A stretch of 64,000 bases of DNA, taken from assembly GCA_023453795.1 (NCBI GenBank), contig JAEXSP010000036.1, forward strand, positions 59,992-123,991, read 5' to 3'. The position numbers and the translations under genes are program-made. The notes beneath the pieces are model-generated. The model ran no database searches. It was not told the origin of the DNA and was given only the letters and a program-made list of their open reading frames with translations. Position 1 is the stretch's first letter; the number at the start of each line of letters is the position of its first letter. The stretch comes from Bacillota bacterium. Its GTDB lineage: Bacteria > Bacillota > Clostridia > Acetivibrionales > JAEXSP01. Below, one piece after another: positions 33,782 to 41,729 of this stretch.

Positions 33782-35032
33782 GTGAAGGACAGAATTATTT
33801 TTCACGTAGATGTAAACAGTGCCTATTTGTCTTGGGAAGCAGTATACAGGCTCCAGCACGGGGATAGCCTGGATATTAGGACTGTGCCTTCCGTTGTCGG
33901 CGGGGATGAAGCATCCAGACACGGCATTGTGCTTGCGAAATCCATTCCGGCGAAGGCTTACAAGATACAGACCGGTGAATCCTTGTATGCGGCGAGGCAA
34001 AGATGCCCGGGCCTGATTGTCGTACCGACGCACTATGATTTGTATATGCAGTGCCATAAGGCAATGGTAAGCATGCTTGAAGAATACTCGCCGAGTGTTC
34101 AGATATTCTCGATAGACGAGTGCTTCCTTGATTATACCAATATGGAAGGGATCCTGGGGCCGCCGATTGATACGGCCAATCTGATAAGAGAGCGAATCAA
34201 GAAAGAACTGGGATTTACAATCAATGTTGGAGTATCTTCGAATAAGCTCCTTGCAAAGATTGCAGGAGAATTAAAGAAGCCGGATAAGGTCAACACCCTT
34301 TTTCCGGGAGAAATCAGCGAAAAAATGTGGCCTCTTCCGGTTGAAGAGCTGTATGGGGTTGGACGTTCCACTGCACCGAAGCTTCATAATATGGGCATAT
34401 ATACAATTGGACAGCTTGCGGCAACCGAACCCGAATTTCTGAAGTATAAGTTTAAAAGCTACGGACAGTTGATTTGGAATTATGCCAACGGCATAGAGGA
34501 TTCTACGGTAAGTCATGGTGGAAGGCCGCCAATAAAAGGTATAGGGAATTCAACCACCATCAGTTACGATGTTGTAGATAAAAGTGACGCATATAAAATA
34601 CTGCTTTCACTCACAGAGATGGTGGCGATGAGAATGAGACAGGCGGGGTTTTGCGCCAGACTGGTAGGGATATCCGTAAGGACGAATGAATTCACAGGCT
34701 ATTCGCACCAGCATAAGTTCTGCACGCCGACCGACTGTACAACGGCAATTTATGAAGAAGCCTGCAAGCTTTTTGATGAGGTATGGAAGGGACAGCCAAT
34801 AAGGCATTTGGGGGTCAGAGTATCAGAATTCCAAGGAAATGACTTTTTGCAGCTTTCTATCTTTGAAAAGCACAATGAAAGGGAAAAAAGGCTGGACGAA
34901 GCAATAGATCAAATACGCATGAAGTTCGGCTCAAGGTCGCTGTTCAGATCGGTTTTCCTGAACTCGGGATTCAAGCCGGTAGCCGGAGGCGTAATGGAAG
35001 AGGATTATCAAATGATGTCCAGTTTTTTATAG
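33782..35032 (+). CDS. dinB: Y-family DNA polymerase IV
   Basis: This 416-residue translesion polymerase has an N-terminal metal site IIFHVDVNSAYLSWEAVYRL (D9), a second catalytic motif FSIDECFLDYT (D, E), palm/fingers residues VGVSSNKLLAKIAGELKKPD, and a little-finger domain in the last about 120 residues. It has no clear beta-clamp peptide at the very end, although QLSIFE near 358 fits the QL-S-L-F clamp motif. GTG start with GAGGTG 8 nt upstream. The LexA box in its promoter and a downstream SRAP gene mark an SOS operon. Confidence 0.95.
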   Translation: MKDRIIFHVDVNSAYLSWEAVYRLQHGDSLDIRTVPSVVGGDEASRHGIVLAKSIPAKAYKIQTGESLYAARQRCPGLIVVPTHYDLYMQCHKAMVSMLEEYSPSVQIFSIDECFLDYTNMEGILGPPIDTANLIRERIKKELGFTINVGVSSNKLLAKIAGELKKPDKVNTLFPGEISEKMWPLPVEELYGVGRSTAPKLHNMGIYTIGQLAATEPEFLKYKFKSYGQLIWNYANGIEDSTVSHGGRPPIKGIGNSTTISYDVVDKSDAYKILLSLTEMVAMRMRQAGFCARLVGISVRTNEFTGYSHQHKFCTPTDCTTAIYEEACKLFDEVWKGQPIRHLGVRVSEFQGNDFLQLSIFEKHNEREKRLDEAIDQIRMKFGSRSLFRSVFLNSGFKPVAGGVMEEDYQMMSSFL

Positions 35033-35054
35033 ATCTTTTTAGGAGTGTAATTTT

Positions 35055-35318
35055 ATGAAAATTGTAATGAAACCGGTTGAAATGATAGCGTGGTTTACAA
35101 AGGACGGTGTTCCAAATCCCCTTAAGTACCGGATTCAGGACGAAAATAAGGAGAACATGACAATCAGCGTTGAAAGGATTATACAGCGTGAAGAGGAAAA
35201 GCTGGCCGGGAACAGGATGTTCGTTTTCAGGTGCCAAAGCACGATTGACGGAATGGAGCATGTTTTTGAGCTGAAATATGAGATCAATACATGTAAATGG
35301 TTTTTATACAAAATTTGA
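35055..35318 (+). CDS. Unknown 87-aa protein in SOS operon
   Basis: This small protein (PVEMIAWFTKDGVPNPLKYR, then TISVERIIQREEEKLAGNRM, and a C-terminal FELKYEINTCKWFLYKI) is predicted to be mostly beta, like a small SH3 or OB-type fold. It sits between dinB (22 bp) and the SRAP gene (16 bp) with AGGAGTG before the ATG, so it belongs to the LexA-controlled transcript. I recognise no characterised family; proteins of this type are seen next to dinB in clostridia. Confidence 0.7.
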   Translation: MKIVMKPVEMIAWFTKDGVPNPLKYRIQDENKENMTISVERIIQREEEKLAGNRMFVFRCQSTIDGMEHVFELKYEINTCKWFLYKI

Positions 35319-35334
35319 AAAGCAGGGTGAAACT

Positions 35335-35940
35335 ATGTGCGGAAGGTTTATTATTTTCAGTGAAGCGGAAGAAAGGGAAATTCAAAGCATTGTTGAGGAA
35401 GTCAACAGAAAGTACGGCGAAAATGCCATGAAAACTGGCAGTGACATTTTTCCGACGGAGGTTTCCCCGGTAATAACCAGTGAAAGGGGTGCAAAAAGCA
35501 TAAGCCTTTTTAAATGGGGGTTTCCGGGGTATAAGGGCGGGCAGGTTATTATAAATGCCAGGTCGGAGAGCATCATGGAGAAAACGATGTTCAGGGAAGC
35601 CTTTGCAGCCCACCGCTGCCTTATACCTGCAAGCGCCTTTTTCGAGTGGAAGCAGGTTGACGGGAAAAAGAAAAAGCATACCGTTCGATGCGCGAATTCC
35701 GGCCTTTTTTATATGGCTGGAATATATGAGGGATTTATCGATAAAAACGGCTGTCCCTTTACCGGCTTTGTGGTTATAACTACTTCAGCGGGTGAAAAAA
35801 TGTCCTCAATTCATGACAGGATGCCCGTAATATTAACGGAGCAAAGTGATATCGATCTGTGGATGGATGATCAGACAAAGGATTATGCCAAACTGCAGGG
35901 TTTATTGAGACCTGTTGAAAATATCCTGATTTCTGCATAG
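35335..35940 (+). CDS. SOS response-associated peptidase (SRAP/YedK family)
   Basis: This 201-residue SRAP/HMCES-type protein forms a stable thiazolidine crosslink with abasic sites in single-stranded DNA. It starts MCGRFIIF, exposing catalytic Cys2 after Met removal, which fixes the start at 35335 (GCAGGGTG upstream). The conserved NARSESIMEKTMFREAF (Asn), RCLIPASAFFEW (Glu) and IHDRMPVIL (His) follow. It is the third gene of the LexA-controlled dinB operon. Confidence 0.93.
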   Translation: MCGRFIIFSEAEEREIQSIVEEVNRKYGENAMKTGSDIFPTEVSPVITSERGAKSISLFKWGFPGYKGGQVIINARSESIMEKTMFREAFAAHRCLIPASAFFEWKQVDGKKKKHTVRCANSGLFYMAGIYEGFIDKNGCPFTGFVVITTSAGEKMSSIHDRMPVILTEQSDIDLWMDDQTKDYAKLQGLLRPVENILISA

Positions 35941-35961
35941 TTGATTAAGTAAAATAAAATC

Positions 35962-35986
35962 GAGAGGACATCGAGTCCTCTCAATT
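35962..35986 (+). terminator. Terminator of the dinB-SRAP operon
   Basis: GAGAGGAC-atcga-GTCCTCTC is followed by AATTTT. A second small hairpin ACATGC-tttg-GCATGT lies at 35993-36008. Confidence 0.75.
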
Positions 35987-36011
35987 TTGAACACATGCTT
36001 TGGCATGTTTC

Positions 36012-36047
36012 ACTAATAAAAGAGATGGGACAGTTGCCCCATCTCTT
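36012..36047 (-). terminator. Terminator of prfC
   Basis: AAGAGATGGG (36020-36029) pairs with CCCATCTCTT (36038-36047). On the minus strand it is followed by TTTATTAGT. Confidence 0.75.
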
Positions 36048-36062
36048 AAAATGTTTTTTAGA

Positions 36063-37658
36063 TTATTTGGATATATCAGTGAGCTTCAATGTGCTGTTAC
36101 GTTCTTCAGCCCACCGGATGGACCATTCGTTTTCGAAAAGGAGCACATACTTATCGTCCTTGTCCTGAGCAATCAAGGTTGAACTTGTAAGATTCAGCTT
36201 CCTCGGGTCAATTTCATCCCCTTCAAGCCACCTTGCCAATTTAAATGGCAGATGCTGTATCCTCAAATCTACTCCGTATTCATATTTCAGCCTGTATTCC
36301 AGAACTTCAAACTGCAGCGCTCCGACGGCCCCTATAACAAGTGCCTCGATGCCTATGTCTATCTGTTTGAAAACCTGGATGGCACCCTCTTCAGAAAGCT
36401 GGTTTATTCCTTTTAAGAACTGCTTGCGTTTCATGGAGTCGGCTGCTGTAACCCTTGCAAAATGCTCTGCGGGGAAGATTGGTATCCCTTCAAATTTGAG
36501 CTGTGAGCCTTCGCATAAGGTATCGCCTATATTAAATATTCCCGGATCAAACAAACCTATTATATCACCCGGATAAGCCTCTTCGACAATCGTTCTTTCC
36601 TGGGCCATGAACTGCTGTGGCTGTGAGAGCCTTATTTCTTTGCCGGCCTGGACATGATGCACTGACATCCCTTTTGTAAATCTGCCTGAGCATATCCTTA
36701 AGAACGCAATTCTATCCCTATGAGTTGGGTTCATATTAGCTTGGATCTTAAAAATGAATCCGGAAAATTTCTCGCTTTCCGGATCAACTTCGCCGACGGT
36801 CGACATTCGTATGCCCGGAGCAGGTGCTAAATCAAGAAATTCTTCAAGGAAAGGCTGTACACCAAAATTGGTCATTGCGCTTCCGAAAAATATAGGGGTG
36901 AGTTCGCCGCGCATTACCTTCTTTTTGTCGAACTCGTCACCGGCCATGTCAAGAAGCTCTATTTCATCGCAAAGCTTTTTATGGTAGTGTTCTCCCAATA
37001 GATCTGTAAATACTTTATCTTCAACTGAGCCTTTTGTGGAAGATACAGCAGTCTGACCATGATTTCCGCTGTCAAACAGCTCGATCTGTGCAAGCTTCCT
37101 ATTGTACACGCCCTTGAAATCGCCATCGGTTCCTATAGGCCAATTCATAGGGTAGGAGCGTATTCCCAGTACACGTTCTATTTCTTCCATTAATTCAAAA
37201 GGGTCCTTGCTCGCCCTGTCCATTTTGTTTACAAAAGTAAATATAGGTATGCCGCGCATTTTACATACGTGAAAAAGCTTTATGGTTTGTTCTTCTACAC
37301 CCTTTGCACCGTCTATAAGCATAACGGCACTGTCTGCAGCCACAAGAGTCCTGTATGTATCCTCACTGAAGTCCTGATGGCCCGGTGTATCAAGAATGTT
37401 GATACAGAAGTCATTATAGTCGAATTGAAGCACGCTGGAGGTAACTGAAATTCCTCTTTGCTTTTCTATTTCCATCCAATCGGAAACGGCATACTTGTTG
37501 GCTTTTCTTGCCTTGACCGAACCTGCAAGCCTTATCGCACCTCCATACAGGAGAAGCTTTTCCGTAAGGGTTGTTTTTCCGGCATCAGGATGTGAAATGA
37601 TAGCAAACGTCTTTCTCCTTGCTACTTCGGATGATATTTTTTCCTTTATATACTGCAT
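36063..37658 (-). CDS. prfC: Peptide chain release factor 3
   Basis: This 531-residue translational GTPase recycles RF1/RF2 from the ribosome. G1 reads AIISHPDAGKTTLTEKLLLY, the switch region RGISVTSSVLQF, G3 ILDTPGHQDFSEDTYRTL and G4 FVNKMDR. Domain 2 and the RF3-type C-terminal domain (GALQFEVLEYRLKYEYGVD) follow. The D-T-P-G-H-Q-D-F motif separates RF3 from EF-G and Tet proteins. Start at 37658 with AGAGGA 9 nt upstream. Confidence 0.96.
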   Translation of the reverse strand: MQYIKEKISSEVARRKTFAIISHPDAGKTTLTEKLLLYGGAIRLAGSVKARKANKYAVSDWMEIEKQRGISVTSSVLQFDYNDFCINILDTPGHQDFSEDTYRTLVAADSAVMLIDGAKGVEEQTIKLFHVCKMRGIPIFTFVNKMDRASKDPFELMEEIERVLGIRSYPMNWPIGTDGDFKGVYNRKLAQIELFDSGNHGQTAVSSTKGSVEDKVFTDLLGEHYHKKLCDEIELLDMAGDEFDKKKVMRGELTPIFFGSAMTNFGVQPFLEEFLDLAPAPGIRMSTVGEVDPESEKFSGFIFKIQANMNPTHRDRIAFLRICSGRFTKGMSVHHVQAGKEIRLSQPQQFMAQERTIVEEAYPGDIIGLFDPGIFNIGDTLCEGSQLKFEGIPIFPAEHFARVTAADSMKRKQFLKGINQLSEEGAIQVFKQIDIGIEALVIGAVGALQFEVLEYRLKYEYGVDLRIQHLPFKLARWLEGDEIDPRKLNLTSSTLIAQDKDDKYVLLFENEWSIRWAEERNSTLKLTDISK

Positions 37659-37981
37659 TCTGATTATCCTCTTTCTATTTGTACAATTCAAAACGGTTTT
37701 TTATTTAAGCCGTATTTCATTTTATAGTATTGCCACATATCCTGTCAATTAAGGATAGCAAAACAAATTATATAATTGAAATGGTGAGAAAATTTTTATC
37801 AAATTATGTAAGTTATTTACCTTTTATGTTATAATGTATTAAATTTGATTCTGAACAGGTCAAAATTTTCGGTTTCATGTTTGTTTTTTTGCGTATTTTC
37901 CCCATATTATTAAATACTTATTCCCATTGAATAAAACATTGATTTAGACGAAGAACTTAACACAGTTGCGGAGGAATTGGT
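37659..37981. promoter_or_regulatory. AT-rich intergenic region between prfC and REC-STAS gene
   Basis: The 323-bp region carries divergent promoters: a TATAAT at 37830-37835 with a poor -35 lies about 150 bp before the REC-STAS start. No gene or clear structure is seen. Confidence 0.4.
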
Positions 37982-38734
37982 ATGGCCCGAGTATTAGTAG
38001 TTGATGATTCGACATTCTCAAGAAGAAAATTGAAAACAATACTGACCCAGGCGGGACACGAAATCGTATCTGAAGCAGCCAATGGTATTCAGGCAATAAA
38101 GGAGTATGAGAGGCATAGACCGGATCTGGTAACCATGGATGTAACTATGCCGATAATGGACGGAGTAACAGCTGTTCAAAGGATTATGGGGGATTTTCCT
38201 GATGCCAGGATTATAATTGTAAGCGCCATCACACAGCGCAATATGGTTTTATCGGCCTTGGAGAGCGGGGCCAGGCATTATATAATCAAGCAAAGCCCTG
38301 ACAATAAGGTTATGGAAGTTGTCAATGCAGTTCTCTCAGACGATGGGATTCCCCAAAAGCAGCAAAACGAAATATTGTGCGAGAAGAAGCAGTCTAAGGG
38401 CATTTCCGACATGCCAATCTCAATTGAAAACCATAATGGAGTGTTTGTTATAGATGTCGAAAATGTGCAGGTAAATAATCTGGAACAGTTGAAAACGGCC
38501 ATAAAAGGTTTGACTGCAGTTAAGCCGCTCAAAGTCATATTTAATTTTGGTATAATGGAGAATCTTGACAATGATTCTCTTGATAAATTAGTCTTAATAA
38601 TGCGAAGCATAAAAAACTCCAGCGGGGATATAAAGGTAGTTTCGAAAAACGGTTCGATAGTACGGTATCTTAGGAGCATGGACATTGGGCTTATTTCCAG
38701 CTATTATACGGAAATTACCGATGTGATATATTAA
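37982..38734 (+). CDS. Response regulator receiver fused to STAS-like domain
   Basis: This 250-residue two-domain protein begins with a CheY-like receiver (residues 1-120; ARVLVVDDSTFSRRKLKTIL, D53 in VTMDVTMPIMDG, K in HYIIKQSPDNK). After a polar linker, the C-terminal domain (about 145-250) reads as an alpha/beta STAS-type domain (GVFVIDVENVQVNNLEQLKT; LKVIFNFGIMENLDNDSLDK; IKVVSKNGSIVRYLRSMDIG), similar to anti-sigma-factor antagonists. A typical phospho-Ser position is not obvious (IMENLDNDS). The fusion suggests phosphorylation-controlled partner switching. GGAGGAATT precedes the ATG. Confidence 0.75.
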   Translation: MARVLVVDDSTFSRRKLKTILTQAGHEIVSEAANGIQAIKEYERHRPDLVTMDVTMPIMDGVTAVQRIMGDFPDARIIIVSAITQRNMVLSALESGARHYIIKQSPDNKVMEVVNAVLSDDGIPQKQQNEILCEKKQSKGISDMPISIENHNGVFVIDVENVQVNNLEQLKTAIKGLTAVKPLKVIFNFGIMENLDNDSLDKLVLIMRSIKNSSGDIKVVSKNGSIVRYLRSMDIGLISSYYTEITDVIY

Positions 38735-38814
38735 TCTTCCTATCTTTTATCAATTTTTTTATTCTTACATAAAATATTACTACGGAGATTTGAATTAAGA
38801 TAGTGCTCTTTATC

Positions 38815-38840
38815 ATTAAGAGCGGTTTTTCCATGTTCAA
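38815..38840 (+). terminator. Terminator after REC-STAS gene
   Basis: GCTCTT-tatcatt-AAGAGC followed by GGTTTTT. Confidence 0.75.
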
Positions 38841-39004
38841 ATTCAGATGAATTGCCGTCTAAATCAGATTTTGTTAAATAATAAAAAGGAATTTTGAAAC
38901 GACATATAGAATATTATTATGGAAACTTGTAAGTGTTCCAAAAGAATGGGGCTCAATGTCCTAAGCTTTTATTTGATATAAAGACAAAACAAAGGGGTGT
39001 GTAT

Positions 39005-40678
39005 ATGAGGGAATCAGACATTAGCATGATCAAGGTTGCATTAACCGGAGGCATTCAGGTAAACGTTTCAGAGGGCACCTCGATATTGGAATTAAGCAGG
39101 GATTATCAAAAGAACTACTGCTCTGTGATTGTAGCTGCTAAAGTTGACAATGAACTGAAGGAACTGAATTTCAAATTAGATAAAAGCTGTACAGTCGAGT
39201 TTATTGACCTTACTAACGAAGAGGGAATGCGTTTCTATCGGCGCAGCCTTTATTTCATACTTATAAAAGCGGTTCACGATCTATATCCTGACAGAAAGAC
39301 AGTAATATGCCATTCGATAAGCAAGGGACTTTATTGCGAGATTAATGGGGCCTCGGATTTGAATGAAGAGGAAGTCAGGCAAATAGAAATAAAAATGCGT
39401 GAAATCGTAAATGCGGGGATTCCCTTCATAAAACGTGTAATGTCTGTGGAAGAGGCTCGGGAGATTTTCGAGAAAAGCGGAAGAATGGATCGTTTCCATG
39501 CGATAGAGCATAGAAGGAAGCCATACGTAACTATATACAGCTGTGATGGGCTGGAAGATTATTTCTACGGTTATATGGTGCCGGATACAGCATGTGTTAA
39601 TAAATTTGCTTTGAAATATTACAAGCCGGGACTTATAATTCTTTTCCCGGATAAGTCTGAGCCGGACAAATTGCCTGATTTCTTCGAACAAAAGAAGCTG
39701 TTTCGCATATTTGCCGAATATAAAAGATGGGGGCACATACTGGGCGTCGATAATGTAGGCGCTCTCAATGATATAATAAAGGCAGGGGAGGTCTGTGATC
39801 TGATAAGGGTTTCTGAAGCCTTGCAGGAAAAAAAGATCGCTCAGATTGCAGATCTGATTACGAATAGCCAGAATGAAAAGCAAATAGTTCTGATTTCGGG
39901 TCCGTCTTCTTCAGGAAAGACCACCTTTGCTCATCGGCTTGCCATACAGTTGAGGGTGAATGGCAAAAAGCCTGTCACTATTTCTTTGGATGACTATTTC
40001 GTCAATAGGGAGTGCACTCCGAAGGATGAAGACGGGGATTATGACTTCGAATCGATTGAGGCAATAGACGTTAAGCTTTTTAATCAACAGCTCTCAGACC
40101 TTATAAAGGGGGAAGAGGTTGAAATTCCGATCTTTAATTTTACGAATGGGTGCAGGGAGAAAACCGGAAGAAAATTGAAGATAAACAGCGATAACACCAT
40201 TATAATAGAAGGAATCCATGGCCTGAATGAAAAGCTTACGGCTTCAATACCAAGGTCAACTAAATTTAAAATATATGTCAGTGCGCTTACGTCTATGAAC
40301 ATTGACAACCATAACAGGATACCAACCACCGACACCAGAATCATACGGCGCATCGTAAGGGACTTCCAGTTCAGAGGCTGTTCGGCTATTAACACCATTA
40401 AACGCTGGCCTTCGGTAAGACGCGGCGAGGAAAAGAACATCTTTCCCTTCCAGGAGGAAGCCGATGTAATGTTCAACTCGTCCCTCATATTTGAATTAAG
40501 TGTACTGAAAACTTTTGCGGAACCGCTTTTGGCTGAGGTTAGCAGCGTTTATCCGGAATATTCCGAGGCCAGGAGGCTGATCGAGTTCCTTAGTTATTTC
40601 CTTCCCGTGGACTCAAAAGAAATACCGAACAACTCAATAATAAGAGAGTTCGTTGGCGGAAGCTGCTTCTATACATGA
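39005..40678 (+). CDS. TGS-domain nucleoside (uridine) kinase
   Basis: This 557-residue protein has an N-terminal TGS-like domain (IKVALTGGIQVNVSEGTSIL), a threonyl-tRNA-synthetase SAD-like region (residues about 70-180) and a C-terminal P-loop kinase domain. The kinase domain contains QIVLISGPSSSGKTTFAHRL (Walker A), ISLDDYFVNRECTPKDEDGD (uridine-kinase base-binding) and IIEGIHGLNEKL. Start at 39005 with AAGGGGTG 6 nt upstream. Related proteins are annotated as uridine kinases or nucleoside kinases; specificity is not shown. Confidence 0.88.
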   Translation: MRESDISMIKVALTGGIQVNVSEGTSILELSRDYQKNYCSVIVAAKVDNELKELNFKLDKSCTVEFIDLTNEEGMRFYRRSLYFILIKAVHDLYPDRKTVICHSISKGLYCEINGASDLNEEEVRQIEIKMREIVNAGIPFIKRVMSVEEAREIFEKSGRMDRFHAIEHRRKPYVTIYSCDGLEDYFYGYMVPDTACVNKFALKYYKPGLIILFPDKSEPDKLPDFFEQKKLFRIFAEYKRWGHILGVDNVGALNDIIKAGEVCDLIRVSEALQEKKIAQIADLITNSQNEKQIVLISGPSSSGKTTFAHRLAIQLRVNGKKPVTISLDDYFVNRECTPKDEDGDYDFESIEAIDVKLFNQQLSDLIKGEEVEIPIFNFTNGCREKTGRKLKINSDNTIIIEGIHGLNEKLTASIPRSTKFKIYVSALTSMNIDNHNRIPTTDTRIIRRIVRDFQFRGCSAINTIKRWPSVRRGEEKNIFPFQEEADVMFNSSLIFELSVLKTFAEPLLAEVSSVYPEYSEARRLIEFLSYFLPVDSKEIPNNSIIREFVGGSCFYT

Positions 40679-40697
40679 TGCAGCAGTCTTGACACTG

Positions 40698-40732
40698 AAG
40701 ATCCGAGAGGGTGATGCCTCTTGGGTCTTTTT
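40698..40732 (+). terminator. Terminator after nucleoside kinase gene
   Basis: AAGATCCGAGAGG pairs with CCTCTTGGGTCTT around a short loop, followed by TTTTT. Confidence 0.8.
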
Positions 40733-40773
40733 AACATAATTGTAATACATATTTTGGATAAAATACCAGAGTA

Positions 40774-40874
40774 ACACCCGGGGTGTATTGTCTATCAGAT
40801 AGTTGTTAAAAAATACATTTGTGTAAAAAATTGATATTGACGTAATAGTTTATTATCTGACATTATGATATAAT
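40774..40874 (+). promoter_or_regulatory. Promoter region of the DRTGG/HydS operon
   Basis: A TATAAT lies at 40869-40874, 44 bp before the DRTGG gene start, without a good -35. Upstream, ACACC-cgg-GGTGT (40774-40786) is a GC-rich inverted repeat standing out in AT-rich DNA and may be an operator. A single Rex-like half site TTGTTAA occurs at 40803-40809. Confidence 0.4.
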
Positions 40875-40917
40875 ATTTGTGAAATTAGATAATGTTAAAA
40901 CCTACAGGAGTGAGGAT

Positions 40918-41271
40918 ATGAAAGTAGCAGAAATTATTGAGTTGTTGAATGCGGATGTTTTAGCCGAGGGTGACGGAATGGATCAGGAAATCCTTTCGGC
41001 CTGCGGCTCGGATCTGATGAGCGATGTAATGGCTTATGTAAAGGAAAATGTACTGCTCCTTACAGGGTTGGTAAATCCTCAGGTAATCAGAACTGCTGAG
41101 ATGATGGATATAAAAGTGGTCGCATTTGTAAGGGGGAAAATTCCGGGACAGGCTATAATCGACCTTGCAAAAGAGAAAGGCATTACGGTTCTGGCAACTA
41201 AAAATCCAATGTTTATCGCCTGTGGTAAGCTTTATAGTTCCGGTATGATAGGGAGAGGTGTTTGGGATTGA
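40918..41271 (+). CDS. DRTGG-domain protein, first copy
   Basis: This 117-residue stand-alone DRTGG-like domain (KVAEIIELLNADVLAEGDGM, then ACGSDLMSDVMAYVKENVLL and GLVNPQVIRTAEMMDIKVVA) is related to the domain found in BioD-like proteins and CBS/PTA regulators. Its ligand is unknown. Start at 40918 chosen from AGGAGTGAGG upstream. It heads a five-gene operon with an anti-sigma-type ATPase, a HydS-like protein, a second DRTGG protein and a PHP enzyme, conserved in arrangement beside hydrogenase genes in cellulolytic clostridia as far as I recall. Confidence 0.8.
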   Translation: MKVAEIIELLNADVLAEGDGMDQEILSACGSDLMSDVMAYVKENVLLLTGLVNPQVIRTAEMMDIKVVAFVRGKIPGQAIIDLAKEKGITVLATKNPMFIACGKLYSSGMIGRGVWD

Positions 41272-41705
41272 TTGAACCTGCGGGTAATGGGACTATAAAA
41301 CTGCACTATGATATTAATGCCGACGATTTTTTATGCGCAGGGGAAGCATCGAGCAATGTCAAAAAAATACTGAATCAGCTCGGTATTAATCCTGTTGTAA
41401 TAAAAAAAGCAGCAATTTCAATGTATGAGGCGGAGATAAACGCTGTCATACATGCCAATGGCGGGGTGGCTGATGTTGAAATCAGTCCTGTCAGCATTGT
41501 GATAAATATTGAAGACGAAGGCCCGGGGATTCCCGACATCGGTCTGGCAATGCAGGAGGGTTATTCAACTGCTCCTGATTCAGTAAGAGAGATGGGCTTT
41601 GGTGCGGGAATGGGGCTGCCGAATATAAAAAGATATTCCGATGATTTTAAGATACGGACGCAGGTTGGAAAAGGTACAAAGATAACGATTAGAGTAAATA
41701 TTTAA
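41268..41705 (+). CDS. Anti-sigma-factor-type ATP-binding protein (HATPase_c)
   Basis: This 145-residue GHKL ATPase domain is of the SpoIIAB/RsbW type: ISMYEAEINAVIHANGGVAD (N box), IEDEGPGIPDIGLAM (G1 box), GFGAGMGLPNIKRYSDDFKI (G2 box) and KGTKITIRVNI. There is no phospho-accepting His, so it is a kinase of proteins or a switch, not a two-component kinase. The TTG start at 41268 overlaps the previous stop (TTGA) with AGAGGTG 7 nt upstream, so it is translationally coupled to the DRTGG gene. Confidence 0.88.
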   Translation: MIEPAGNGTIKLHYDINADDFLCAGEASSNVKKILNQLGINPVVIKKAAISMYEAEINAVIHANGGVADVEISPVSIVINIEDEGPGIPDIGLAMQEGYSTAPDSVREMGFGAGMGLPNIKRYSDDFKIRTQVGKGTKITIRVNI

Positions 41706-41729
41706 TTTACTTTTTGAGAGGATAAACCT

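Noticed and set aside
36063..37658. Tetracycline-resistance-type ribosomal protection protein or EF-G
   Set aside because: The DTPGHQDFSEDTYRTL switch and RF3-type C-terminal domain identify release factor 3.
40803..40820. Second Rex site upstream of the DRTGG/HydS operon
   Set aside because: Only the left half TTGTTAA is present; the right half (TACATTT) does not match TTAACAA.
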